Shown: one piece after another, positions 33,265 to 43,759 of the stretch
Position numbering within the stretch: position 1 is the stretch's first letter
How the letters are laid out: the number at the start of each line of letters is the position of its first letter
From: Candidatus Amarobacter glycogenicus
GTDB taxonomy: Bacteria; Chloroflexota; Dehalococcoidia; Tepidiformales; Tepidiformaceae
DNA: 64,000 nt
Assembly (NCBI GenBank): GCA_016719395.1
Contig: JADJZF010000001.1
Location: 62,001-126,000 of the forward strand
Reading direction: 5' to 3'
The notes under the pieces: generated by a model
What the model was told of the DNA's origin: nothing
What the model saw: only the letters and a program-made list of their open reading frames with translations
Database searches by the model: none
Program-made: the position numbers and the translations under genes

Positions 33265-36200
33265 TTGAGTAAGGAAATTGCTCAGACCGTAGGCGGAAAG
33301 CGCATCGCGTGGCTCATCGCGATCGTCGCCGCCTTCGCGGTCATGGCAACCCTGGGCACTCAGTGGCAGAAGTCGGAGGCAGCACTGCCTACCGCCGCCG
33401 TCACCCTCACGGGCGGCGGTTCTACCACACCGGGTGGCGCGGTCGCCTATACCGCCACGTTCACTTTCAACCCGTCCGGGTCTGTCGCTGCCGGCGGCGC
33501 CGGTACGTTCTCTGTCGACTTCGACGATGACCTGGTGTATGTCAGCACGACCGGCACCGGGATCGCCGCAATCGACACTGCCGACTGCTCGAACGGCGCC
33601 GGCAACGTTGTCACTTGCGGCGACGATGCGGGCGACTTCTGGACGGACGGCACGCTCATCTTCAACTTCACCAACCCCCTGGCTGGTGGAACGATCAGCG
33701 TTGCGGGCACCTGCACGCTCACCGATGTCACGAGCGTCAGCTGCACCAACAGCACCGCTGGCGCCACGGTTGCCAACGCCGTCCAGGTGACCCCTGAAAC
33801 GGCCACGAACGCGATGGGCGTCGCCGAGGTCTACAGCTTCGCGCTGCCGGCCGGCTACACCTGCGCGTCTGACGACGCCGACGACGCCACGCGCACCTGC
33901 GCTATCGGCGATGTCAATGTCAGCGCCGGCCTGACCGTCGTGTCTGGCCCCACGGTCGCTGATTCCGTGCTTGCCAACGCTTCGGCAGTGACCGTCACGG
34001 TCATCAACAGCAGCACTTCCAGCACTGGTGGCACCGTCAGCCTTGACGTTTCGACCAGTGATGATGGTGGCACCGATTTCATCTCCGAAGTCGGCACCAA
34101 GACCTACGTCGAAGCGGAACTCCGCCACATCGCCGATGACGCTTCCGTCATCACCGGGCAGGAGATCAACAGCAACGTCCGCGGCTCGCGCCACACCATC
34201 TGCACCGTCGCCGAGGGCACCTCGAACGCGATCCAGATCCTGGCCTGACTCTCGCGAACATTGTCATCACCAACGGCGGCGGCTATGCCTCGACGATCGA
34301 CACGGACCCGGACTTCACCGACGTCCGCATCTTCGTTGGCACCGGCAATACCGATAACGCCACCGAAGGCCTCTCGGGCGCGACCTGCATCAGCTGGGTC
34401 AGCACCGACGCCGGCGACCAGCAGATCAACATCGTCTACGTTGGCGCCGATGGCCAGAACTACAACGTCTCCTGGGACAACGATGGCGCTGGCAACCGCT
34501 CCCTCATCAAGGAGTGGAACCGCCTCGACGATAGCCTTCTGACCATTGAAGGCACGGCCCAGACCGACGCTGCCGGCGACGCCCTCCAGGAAGTCGTCAA
34601 GACGTACGGTGTTGTCCTCAACCCGGCCACTGGCAAGTACCAGTTCACTGGCACCCAGAACCCGATCGATATCCTCGACATCTTCCGCGGCAGCCACACC
34701 AATAGTGCCGGCGTCCGTGAAGAAGATATCTCGCTCGTAGGCGTCGACTGGACGATCTCGTGGGACGGCTGCGATGCCGACGTCAGCGGCTCGACCAGTG
34801 GCACCACGTACCTCACCAGTGCTGGCGCTGCGGCTGGTTATCCCGACATCGACGTCCGCCCTGGCGACTGCCTCCCAGGTGAATCCCTCTGGATTTACTT
34901 TAGCGGCGCCGAACCGGGCCCGCTCGGTAGCGGCGACGGCAACGACGTCGACGAGACCGTGGTCATCACCTTTGTCCAGAACATCGCCGAGAAGCAAGTC
35001 TTCCTGGCGTGGGCTGGCCAGCGCATCATCCTCGAGCACGACTGGCGGCTCGCTCCCGGCGACGGCGCGGCCACAGACGAAGGCCCGGTGCCGAATGGCA
35101 CCTGCCCGTTCACCGGCCAGGGCACGTTCTACGTCCAGTACATCAAGGGCACCGGCCCCGGCAACTTCGTCGCCGGCCTGAGCCCCAACATCAGCGGCGC
35201 CGATGAGGCCGTCGTCATGGTTGGCACCAGCGACAACAGCCAGTCGCTCGAGTCGAACATCGCCACCAGCAATGATGACGACGACATCAACAACGAACCG
35301 CAGGACAACTGCATCAGCCGCGTCCTCTACGAGTCGGAAGACCCGGGAGAGGTCGACATCGAAGCCTTTGCCTACGCCGGTTGCGAAGGCCCTGGCTGCG
35401 GTGAGGAGAACTACACGAAGGTCGCCTTCGTCGTCTACTACATGAAGATCAACACGATCAACGTGTCGTTGGTGACGCAGGTCTCGAAGCCTTCGCACAA
35501 CAGCTCCTGGTACGCTGACTACGCCCCCGGTAACCCGTGGGACGCCAGCAAGGACGACGCTGACAACGCCGCCGACTGGAACGTTTCCAAGGACCTCCTG
35601 GTCCGCGGTCGCGTGACCGGTTGGTTCACGAACAGCAACCCTTCGGGCCGCGCGGCCGATACGAGCAACCCGCTCAACGTCCTTCCCGCGAACCGCTGGG
35701 TGATGCCGCAGGACTGGCCGCTGCTGGCCGGTGGCCCTGGCGACCCTGCCGATGGCACGGACGCGACGGGTACCGCTGAGCAGTTCCGCCCGTACTACGA
35801 CATCATGTTCGCCCCGAACAACGCTCGCGGCCTGTCGCTCCTGACGCCGGAAGGCACCGGTTACACGGTCCTGACATACGTCGCGACCGGCAACACCGGC
35901 GTGGGCTCGCTTGCGGCGCCCATTCGCGTTGCATCGTGCTCCGACCTCCCGGCTGGCCGCGCGATCTTCATCGGCGCGTCCTTCGTCGCGCGGACCGTGA
36001 GCCTCTGCTCCAGCGGCTTCCTCTTCCTCAGCAGCAGCCTGACCTCGGTCCCGGCCGCTGGCACGCTCATCATGTACGCCTCGGCGGCTCCGTTCGAAGG
36101 TCCGTTCAGCCTGCTCGATATCGTCGGCCTCGCGGCCGAGGGTAAGGGTGGCGCGGCCCTGAGCAACTACGTTCCGGGCTCCATCCGCGACACCGCGAAT

Positions 36201-37706
36201 GACGACGGCGATGTCGACATGTGGGACGCCCCGATGCCGCCGGCACCGGTCAGCGTTGCCATCCGCGGCACCGGCTTCATCAAGGAAGTCTACAAGGCCG
36301 ACGTCTACTACAACGGCACGCCGAACAGCGATGCCCAGGTCTACCCGAACCCGTACTACATCGAGAACATCCCTGGTAGCCCGTTCATCCCGGCCGTCGT
36401 GGCTGGCGGCGGTTACCTGTGGAACTCGTGGGCAAACGACGGTCCTGGCGGCGACGGCCAGGGTGTCTACCGTTACTGGGAAGCAGTCTTCGTTGCCACC
36501 AATAGTGAAGGTTTCGGCGAAATCGCCTACACCTCGACCAGCACGGATGGCCGCGAACTCAACCTGATTCGTAACTACTACGAAGACTGGACCATCGCTC
36601 GCGACCTCGTCGTCTTCAGCGACAACCATGGCGAGTTCATGGTTACCGCCAACGGCGACTTCAAGACCGACCTGACCGCCTGCACCACCAACGTGCTCGC
36701 GGGCGGGAAGCACTGCAAGACCGGAGACAAGGTCGGCACGGGCACCATCACGGCGACCGTTGACTACCCTGACTTCCGCGGCAAGCACTTCCCGGTCCTG
36801 TCCAACGCTGCCACGGTCACCTGGCTGTGGGGCGGCTACAAGGACGTCACCGTTGAGAACGGCGAGACCGACCAGTACAAGTACATCGTGTTCCATGCCA
36901 TGGACCGCGACGGCTTCTGCACGGACACGACCGGCCTCGACGCCATCCTCCTCCACAGCGTACTTTCGGAGAGCGACAGCTCCTCGACCCTGTACGAGTC
37001 CTTCGATGATGGCGACACTGCGTTCACCATCGCGAACATGACGGGTTCCGCTCCGAGCAACGCCCGCCATAACAACGACCCCATCGAGAATGTCGACTTC
37101 CTGATCGACAGCGGCGAAGGGATCATCATCGGCAGCAGCGACCCGTACGCCATCATCAACGATGGCAAGCAGTTCGCGACCGATGTCTGGACCTTCTCGA
37201 CCCTCGAGAACAACCCTGCAGTCACCGGCATCAAGGAATTCCCGTTCAGCCCGCTGGCGGCCACTGGTGCTACGGATGAATGCCAGGCCTGGATCAAGGT
37301 CTCGAACAGCCTCCTCGGCATCCTCAACGTCCTTGCGATCGCGAACGACGACGAAGGCAACATCGGGTTCGACAAGATCATCGATCTGACGAACACGACG
37401 TCCTACACGCTGAACTTCCGCTGGAGCCTGGTGACCTGGGCCGGAGCGGACGCCATCAGCGTCAGCGACGCCATCAAGGGCACCGGGACTTCCGGGAAGA
37501 ACCCTGGTGGAAACGACATCTCGGCGAGCGTGACGGCCATCTATGGCTGGGACGCCGCGGCGCAGCAGTGGCTCGGGTACTTCCCGTCCGGGGTTAACGT
37601 CCCTGGCGCGAACGACCTGGTCTCGCTGAAGACCGGCTCCGCCTTCTGGATCGCCATCACCGGACCGTCGTCCGTCACCTGGACTATCGCGTCCAACGTC
37701 AACTAG
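33265..37706 (+). CDS. Large secreted surface (S-layer-like) protein, frameshifted
   Basis: About 1480 residues once corrected. It starts with TTG, 9 bases after GGAGAGG. A signal segment (IAWLIAIVAAFAVMATLG) precedes a Thr/Gly/Val-rich beta protein with repeated Asp/Asn-rich motifs (e.g. GGDGQGVYRYWEAVF, CTSDDADDATRTC-like Cys pairs) that could bind calcium. The C-terminus has the end domain SVTAIYGWDAAAQQWLGYF ... SAFWIAITGP. At 34226-34230 the frame breaks: the first frame stops at 34248, and a frame with no stop from before 34248 to 37706 continues the protein (PGLTLANIVITNGGG). One base is missing. Probably the major envelope protein; no known S-layer anchoring domain is seen. Confidence 0.75.
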
Positions 37707-37722
37707 CACCGCTCTCTCTTCG

Positions 37723-37754
37723 CTTCTCCCTCCCCTTCATCGGGGAGGGGGAAG
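37723..37754. repeat. Palindromic hairpin after the surface-protein gene
   Basis: Arms CTTCTCCCTCCCC and GGGGAGGGGGAAG (13 bp, one G-U wobble), with a short loop. It has no T-run. It could act as a terminator-like structure or be a dispersed palindromic repeat, related to the one at 32436. Confidence 0.55.
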
Positions 37755-37806
37755 TGCGAGGGGGTTGGCTAGCTGAATTGGCCGTGAGACAGGAATGGAG
37801 CAAACA

Positions 37807-38367
37807 ATGACGAAAGTTCTCAAGTTGCTCGGTGGCGGTTGGCTTGCTGCGGTTTTGGGCGTTGTCCTGTTCGCGGCGAGTGGTGCGCTTGGCGCTACCA
37901 CCGTCTCGGCAGAATCGCCGCCCAACCCGCCGGCCCGCTTCGTCGGCTCGGTAAAAGTCGATGGAGCCGCCCCGGCAGCCGGGACGCTTATCGAGGCTCG
38001 CATCGGGAGCGCCACCTGTGGCGCGACGACGGTGTTCATGGCTGGTGGAGAAGCACGCTATGCGGTCGACTCCCCGGCTCTGGATCCCGGCGCCAGCCCG
38101 AACTGCGGTGTCGATGGCGCCGTCGTCTCGTTCTACATCGGCGGCAAGAAGGCCAATGAGACCGGTACCTGGGCGAACTATCAGCTCAATACCGTCAATT
38201 TGACCTACACCACGCCGACGCAGACCGCGACTCCGAAGCCGCCGACTACCGGTAACAACGTTGCCTCAACCGGCAGCAGCTCGGCCAGCTGGCTGTATGC
38301 AGCGCTCGGCCTCGGCGCCCTCGCCTTCGGCGTGGGTGGCGCGACCGTCGCTCGCCGCAGCCGCTAA
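37807..38367 (+). CDS. Small secreted protein with C-terminal membrane anchor
   Basis: A 186-residue paralogue of the gene at 2837. Signal peptide (VLKLLGGGWLAAVLGVVLFA), domain SPPNPPARFVGSVKVDG ... GGKKANETGTWANYQLNTVN with two cysteines (SATCGATTV, SPNCGVDG), a TP linker and the anchor WLYAALGLGALAFGVGGATV followed by ARRSR. I prefer ATG 37807, with GGAG 6 bases before it, to ATG 37795. It lies right after the large surface protein and may interact with it. A terminator follows at 38396. Confidence 0.82.
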   Translation: MTKVLKLLGGGWLAAVLGVVLFAASGALGATTVSAESPPNPPARFVGSVKVDGAAPAAGTLIEARIGSATCGATTVFMAGGEARYAVDSPALDPGASPNCGVDGAVVSFYIGGKKANETGTWANYQLNTVNLTYTTPTQTATPKPPTTGNNVASTGSSSASWLYAALGLGALAFGVGGATVARRSR

Positions 38368-38395
38368 CCCGGCACCCGGCAAAACGAAAGCAAAG

Positions 38396-38419
38396 AGCCC
38401 CGCTTCGGCGGGGCTTTTT
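38396..38419 (+). terminator. Intrinsic terminator
   Basis: Stem AGCCCCGC-TTCG-GCGGGGCT (8 bp, UUCG tetraloop) followed by five T. It ends the transcript of the small surface protein; the convergent kinase gene ends 72 bases to the right. Confidence 0.88.
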
Positions 38420-38490
38420 GTTGTCTCGTTCGGATGGCGGTGGGGACCGAGTTGGGAGAGACGCCCGGCCGGGAGGCATCGTGGTCCGCG

Positions 38491-41400
38491 TTAAATTCGG
38501 GATTCGCGCGTGGGCATGGCCCCGGCGGCGGTCAGCGCGCGTGCCAGGCGGTCGGCGGTGAAGGGCTTCTGGACGAGGCCGGCGATGCGGCGCTTCACGT
38601 CCGTATCGATGTGCGACTCCGCGGCGTAACCCGTGCAGACGACTACCGGGAGGTCCGGCCGGATTGCCGTGAGCGCTCGGAAGGTCTCGCTGCCGGTCAT
38701 TCCCGGCATCACCAGGTCGAGCAAGACCGCCGAGAATCGGTCAGGCCGGGCGCGAAGAATCTCGACAGCGGTGGTTCCCCCGGGGGCTTCGACGACGTTG
38801 TAGCCGAGCTCGGTCAGGGTCGCGGTCGTCGCCCGCCGGACCATTGCGTCGTCATCGACGACGAGGACGAGGTTTCCTTCTCCGGCGTTGAAGGCGTCGG
38901 CGGGCGGCAGCTCTCCGGCGTTTTCCAGGAGCGGCAGGCTGATGGTGAACTGGGTGCCTTCACCGGGCGCGCTCTGGACGGCGATGTCGCCGTGGTGGCC
39001 CTGGATGATGCCGTACGTGATAGCCATCCCGAGCCCGGTGCCGGAACCGGACGGCTTGGTCGTGTAGAAGGGTTCGAAGATGCGCATGCGCGTCTCGGCG
39101 TCCATGCCCGGGCCCGAATCAGTGATGCGGAGCACAGCGAGCGGCCCTTCGACCTCGAGCGAGAGTTCGATGCTTCCGCCTTCGGGCATCGCATCGCGCG
39201 CGTTGAGGACGATGTTCGTCAGCGCCTGCTGGAGTTGCCCGGCATCGCCTTCCACGAGCACTGGAACGTCGGGCAGCGAGCGCGTGACGACCAGTTTTGC
39301 GTGCAGGGTCGGCTCGGCAAGTTGGAGCGTGTCTTCCGCGACCGTGCGGAGGTCCACCCGCCCGAAGCGGACAAGTCCGCCGCGCGAGAAGGAAAGGAGC
39401 CGGCCGGTGAGGTCGGCGGCGCGCCGGGCCGCGTCTTCGATGAGCGCCAGGTTCTCGCGTTCTTCCGCGTCCATGTTTCGCGAGCGCTTCAGCAGCCCGG
39501 CGAACCCGAGGATCGTCGTGAGGAGGTTGTTGAAGTCGTGCGAGACGGCGCCCGCCATCGCCCCGAGCGAATCCATTTTCTGGCTCTGCATCAGCTGCTG
39601 GAGGAGCGCTTTTCGTTCCGAAATGTCGCGGGCGAGGACGAGGACCGCCTGGCGTCCACCGAACGCGACCATCGAAGCCACGGCATCGACGTCGAAAGTC
39701 GAGCCATCGTTTCGCAGGAATTTCGCGTCGGTCAGGTGATACTGGCCGTCGGCGACGGCCGTCGCGATGCTCCTGGCGATTCCTTCCACGCTTGCATGGA
39801 TGATCCGGTCCAGCGTGAGGAGGGCGAGTTCGGCCGGTTCGTAACGCAACGCGCGCGACGTGAACGAATTCGCATCGAGGATGCGCAGCGAGACCGGGTC
39901 GAACACGAAGATCATCTCGTCTGCCTGGGCGACGAGCGACCGGTACTTCAGCTCGCTTTCGCCGAGCGATTCGAGCGCGGAGGCTTTTTCCAGCGCCAGC
40001 GCGAGGGGTTTGGTGAGCGTGCCGAGCAGTTCGGCGTCCTCATCCGTGAAGCGACCGGCGCCTTCGCCCCAGAGCGAGACAGCTCCGCGGACCCGGTCGT
40101 GAACCACGAGGGGCGCCCGGACGGCTGAGTACACGCCCGCATCGATGAGGTGCAGGTGGCGGACGTTTGGCGCAGGCTCGGTGCGAGAGTCGATGACGAG
40201 TTGTGGGGTCGGCTGGCGAAGCATTCGGGCCGTGTGCATCTCCTCCAGCGCGAATTCGCTGGGGAGCGCTTCCGAGGCAGGAAAGTCGGTATCGATGGCA
40301 AGCAGCCGCCCGGTGTTGACTTCCTCATCGAACTGGACTGCGAGCGCGTGGCGAGAACCGAAGAGCTGGCGGCATTCGGCCAGGAAGCCGCGGGCAAGGT
40401 GCTCGGGCGTGCCACCGGCGCTCAGCCGGGTAAGAATTCGGTTCGTGGTTTCCAGGCGTTGCGTCCGTTGGGCGGTTTCGCGTCGGCTCCGGAAATAGCG
40501 GGCAGTCACTGCGAGCGGTTGGACGATCTGGGCGAGCTGGCGAGCGTCGACCTCACTGAAACGGCCGGGCTGTCGCGAGCCTACCGTGACGACACCGAGA
40601 GGGTCGCTCTCCGTCCCGATGAGGACCCGCATGGACGAGCGCATCCGGTCCTCGCAGTCGTCGCCGCAGTTCTCCGGCGCCGGGTCCATGTCCGCGAGAT
40701 CCGTGACGACCTGGATGTCTGGCGGGCCCGCTTCGAGCTTTCCCCAGAGCGCTTCGAAGGATGTGACCTGTCCCGGAGCGGTGCTCATGAGGTTCGAGTC
40801 CATCGCGGCCAGGGTCACCGCACCGGCTTCGATCGTGCCGATCGCGCAGTGATCCGCGCCGTACATCACGCGGAGGGCGTTGGCGACAGGTCCGGCGATG
40901 AGGTCGGTCGATTCCGCAGGACCAAGCGCGGCGAGAATATCAAGCACGGCCTGGGTGCGCTGGGTTTGGAGGCGAAGGCTCGTGACCGCCCTCGCGCGTT
41001 CGAGCACCATCCCGAGAGGGGGTGCGACGGCCGCGAGGATTTCCAGTTCGTCTTCGCCCATGCCGGCGGGGTCGACGCTCGCCGCAGCGATCATTCCGAT
41101 CGACTCGCCCGCGGCATCCAGCCGCACGCACACGGCGCTTCCATATCCCATCGCCGTCGCGGCGTCGCGGAGCCAGGCGGGGCCGTGCTGGGGCTCCACC
41201 GCGCTGAACCGGGAGTGTGGTTGCTCCAGCGTCCCGGGAAACCCGGTCGAATCCTGGAGGGGAATGCGTTCCGGTGTCTGCGGCTGGCCCGCCCGGGCAT
41301 CGAATGCGACGCGAACCCGTTGACCGGCGGCGCTGTCGAAGCTATGCACCATGACGCCGTCGGCGCCCAGGTATTCCCGCACCCGCCTGGCGAAGAGTCG

Positions 41401-43590
41401 CGCAACCTCTTCCGGCGGCGATTGAAGGTTCAGCGTGCTGAGCAGCCTGGTCAGGGATTGGACTTTGGCGGCCCGCTCTTCGGCAGCCTCGTACAGTTGC
41501 GTCCGCTCGAACACGAGGCCCAGCGACTGCGCGAGTTCGGTGAAGGTCGCGAGGTGACCCTCGTCCCACGCGAACGCCGCCAGGGCGCCTGCGGCGACCA
41601 TGCCGCGCACCTTTCCGCCGGAGTCGACGATTGGCGCGCGCATCACACTGCGGACGCCTGCCGCGAGCATGTAATCTTCCGCGGGCGAACGTTCGGCCAG
41701 CGCGAGGTCCGGGATGACCTGCGCCTGCACATCGGCCATTCCCTTGGGCCATCCGGCGCCGTCGGGGCCTTCCGCGAAGAACATCGGCGCGCGTTCGCCG
41801 GCGAGGAGGTGGCTTGCCATCCCCGCAATCCGGCTCGAAGCTCCGTCGAACAGCACCGCCACCGCGTGTACCGCGCCCAGGAGACGCAGGGCCTCTTCAA
41901 CAAACACTGCGCCAACCGATTCGACCGTCGCTCCCGGGACGAGTGCGGCGAGCACGCGAGTCTTGGAATCCAGCACCGCGGATGTGGACGTGATCGTGGA
42001 CAGCAGCCGGACCCGGTCGATCGCCACACCGACAGGCCGGCACAGGTCCAGCAACGCCTCGGCGTCTGTGGGCCCGTACTGGCCGGCACCCGTGCTGCCC
42101 ACGGTGACTGTGCTCAGCGTCCCGTCGCTGAGTCGGAAAGGCGTACGCATCAGGCTGCGAATCCCGCGCTGGAACACCCTTGCAGAGGCGTCGTTCAGCT
42201 CAGGTCGCTCCGCGAGATCGCCGATGCATTCGGCGACTCCTTCCGAATCCATCCTGGCGTAGCTCGCAGCGTCGCTTTCGGAGATCCGCGGCGAGAACTC
42301 GTCCCTGGTGAGGACGCTCGAACTGCACCCGAGGACGGTCCGCGTCCTGAGCCTCAGGTCGACGATACCGAGGGCGACGTGGTCGGCACGGAAAAACTCC
42401 CTGAGGCGGGCGCTGATGACATCGCACGCCTGTTCGAGGTTTCCGGCCGCCGAGAGCGCCTCCACTAGCTCCGCACCGGTCGCGACGAGGTCCGCTTGCC
42501 GTTCGAGCTTGACGGCGTGATCGACGGCAATCACTCCGCGCCTGAGCCGTTCGATGCTGATCTCAAGTACACGAGCGGTGCGGGCGATGAAGGTTCTCTC
42601 GCTCTCTGTCCAGGAGCCGGGGCCCTCCCGCAACGCAGCGACACCGAGGCCGAGCCCGCCCCAATTGTGCGACCGGTTGGCAGCGAGTAGGGACCGCATT
42701 CGCAGGTTCTCCCGCATGAACCGCTCGATCGGCGTCCGGGCCTCTTCCGCGAGATCCCGGACCGTGAACGCGCCAAATTCACGAGAGCGCTCCGACATCG
42801 ATGCGTTTTCGCTGGAAGAGAGCGCGGCCTGGGCCGCCTTCCACTGGGCGGCGTCGAGCGCTTCCGGCGGGGAGCAGCGCATGGCGGGTTCACGGTTGGG
42901 CCGGTCCTCGACCATCAGGATCGCCAGGTCGGCCCCTACAGCCCGTCGCACCCCGTCGGCGGCGCGTGCCATGAGCTCCTCTTCGGTTTCTGCCTCGGCC
43001 ATAACTGCCAGCAGATTGGCCTCTTCTTCGAGGATTCCGCGCTCCGCCTCCCGTTCTTCCAGGAGGATCGACGGCCTGGCGAACAGTGCCAGCTCCGCGG
43101 CGAATGCTTCCAGCTCCACCAGGTCGTGCGGCGAAAACGCGCTGGCGGCGAGTGAGCCGGCGAAGACGAACCCCAGGTCTGCGCCGCGTTCATCCTTCAA
43201 CTGCGTCCACATGGTGCTGCGGATGCCACGCGCGTAAACGGCTTCCCGTGACTTGTCGCGCGCCTCGATCTGGCCAAGGTCTGGCACGAGGCTCGATCCT
43301 TTGGCGTTGACTCGCTCAGCGAAGGCGAAGTCGCGAAAGGTCTGGGGCGATGGGAAGATCGAATCGGCTGAGAGGGGCCCCGTCGCCGGCGCCCAGAACA
43401 TTCGCCGACCACTCCGCGAGACATAGGTGATCGCCATGTCGGCGCCGAAACGCTGGAGGAGGATCTCTGCGCTGCGGGCGAGCGTGGCTTCTAAGTCGCG
43501 AGACGCGCTGACCTCTACCAGGGCCGCTCTCGCAGCCTCGGTATCGAGTACGCCGGCGGCCTGTCTGCCGCCTGGCACACCATCCCCCAT
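38491..43590 (-). CDS. Hybrid histidine kinase with seven GAF domains
   Basis: A 1699-residue soluble sensor kinase with no membrane helix. About seven GAF-like domains follow one another (starts near residues 20, 190, 375, 540, 710, 890, 1050), each with a leading helix such as LEATLARSAEILLQRFGADM. Then comes PAS (LKYRSLVAQADEMIFVFDP), HisKA with the His in GAVSHDFNNLLTTILGF, HATPase_c (GTGLGMAITYGIIQ) and a C-terminal receiver (VLVVDDDAMV, LLDLVMPG, QKPFTADR). The order fits a hybrid kinase that passes phosphate to its own receiver and then to a partner not seen nearby. It is convergent with the small surface-protein gene. Confidence 0.9.
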   Translation of the reverse strand: MGDGVPGGRQAAGVLDTEAARAALVEVSASRDLEATLARSAEILLQRFGADMAITYVSRSGRRMFWAPATGPLSADSIFPSPQTFRDFAFAERVNAKGSSLVPDLGQIEARDKSREAVYARGIRSTMWTQLKDERGADLGFVFAGSLAASAFSPHDLVELEAFAAELALFARPSILLEEREAERGILEEEANLLAVMAEAETEEELMARAADGVRRAVGADLAILMVEDRPNREPAMRCSPPEALDAAQWKAAQAALSSSENASMSERSREFGAFTVRDLAEEARTPIERFMRENLRMRSLLAANRSHNWGGLGLGVAALREGPGSWTESERTFIARTARVLEISIERLRRGVIAVDHAVKLERQADLVATGAELVEALSAAGNLEQACDVISARLREFFRADHVALGIVDLRLRTRTVLGCSSSVLTRDEFSPRISESDAASYARMDSEGVAECIGDLAERPELNDASARVFQRGIRSLMRTPFRLSDGTLSTVTVGSTGAGQYGPTDAEALLDLCRPVGVAIDRVRLLSTITSTSAVLDSKTRVLAALVPGATVESVGAVFVEEALRLLGAVHAVAVLFDGASSRIAGMASHLLAGERAPMFFAEGPDGAGWPKGMADVQAQVIPDLALAERSPAEDYMLAAGVRSVMRAPIVDSGGKVRGMVAAGALAAFAWDEGHLATFTELAQSLGLVFERTQLYEAAEERAAKVQSLTRLLSTLNLQSPPEEVARLFARRVREYLGADGVMVHSFDSAAGQRVRVAFDARAGQPQTPERIPLQDSTGFPGTLEQPHSRFSAVEPQHGPAWLRDAATAMGYGSAVCVRLDAAGESIGMIAAASVDPAGMGEDELEILAAVAPPLGMVLERARAVTSLRLQTQRTQAVLDILAALGPAESTDLIAGPVANALRVMYGADHCAIGTIEAGAVTLAAMDSNLMSTAPGQVTSFEALWGKLEAGPPDIQVVTDLADMDPAPENCGDDCEDRMRSSMRVLIGTESDPLGVVTVGSRQPGRFSEVDARQLAQIVQPLAVTARYFRSRRETAQRTQRLETTNRILTRLSAGGTPEHLARGFLAECRQLFGSRHALAVQFDEEVNTGRLLAIDTDFPASEALPSEFALEEMHTARMLRQPTPQLVIDSRTEPAPNVRHLHLIDAGVYSAVRAPLVVHDRVRGAVSLWGEGAGRFTDEDAELLGTLTKPLALALEKASALESLGESELKYRSLVAQADEMIFVFDPVSLRILDANSFTSRALRYEPAELALLTLDRIIHASVEGIARSIATAVADGQYHLTDAKFLRNDGSTFDVDAVASMVAFGGRQAVLVLARDISERKALLQQLMQSQKMDSLGAMAGAVSHDFNNLLTTILGFAGLLKRSRNMDAEERENLALIEDAARRAADLTGRLLSFSRGGLVRFGRVDLRTVAEDTLQLAEPTLHAKLVVTRSLPDVPVLVEGDAGQLQQALTNIVLNARDAMPEGGSIELSLEVEGPLAVLRITDSGPGMDAETRMRIFEPFYTTKPSGSGTGLGMAITYGIIQGHHGDIAVQSAPGEGTQFTISLPLLENAGELPPADAFNAGEGNLVLVVDDDAMVRRATTATLTELGYNVVEAPGGTTAVEILRARPDRFSAVLLDLVMPGMTGSETFRALTAIRPDLPVVVCTGYAAESHIDTDVKRRIAGLVQKPFTADRLARALTAAGAMPTRESRI

Positions 43591-43759
43591 GCAATCCCCC
43601 TGGGATCCTGGCAGCGTCGCGGGTGACGTCCTCCCCGCCGGGATCCGGAAGTTCCCCGCATCCTAATCCGGTCTTTACCCGTGAAGTATCAGGGAGTTCC
43701 CCAAGAAATGCCCCAGAGGAGTATCCGTGGCATTCCTGCGGATACCCGTGAAATCGGCG

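Noticed and set aside
34226..34248. Programmed ribosomal frameshift in the surface-protein gene
   Set aside because: No X XXY YYZ heptamer, no shift-type stop context and no following pseudoknot that I can see; a missing base is simpler.
34104..37709. 1201-codon ORF on the minus strand opposite the surface protein
   Set aside because: The plus strand has a signal peptide, RBS and coherent protein features; the antisense product is rich in Val/Asp/Gly/Arg with no motif. It results from GC-biased codon use.
38434..40128. 564-codon ORF on the plus strand opposite the kinase C-terminus
   Set aside because: Same reason: antisense shadow of a high-GC gene.
40150..42468. 772-codon ORF on the plus strand opposite the hybrid kinase
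   Set aside because: The kinase has clear GAF, HisKA, HATPase and receiver motifs. The antisense frame is Arg/Gly/Ala noise.
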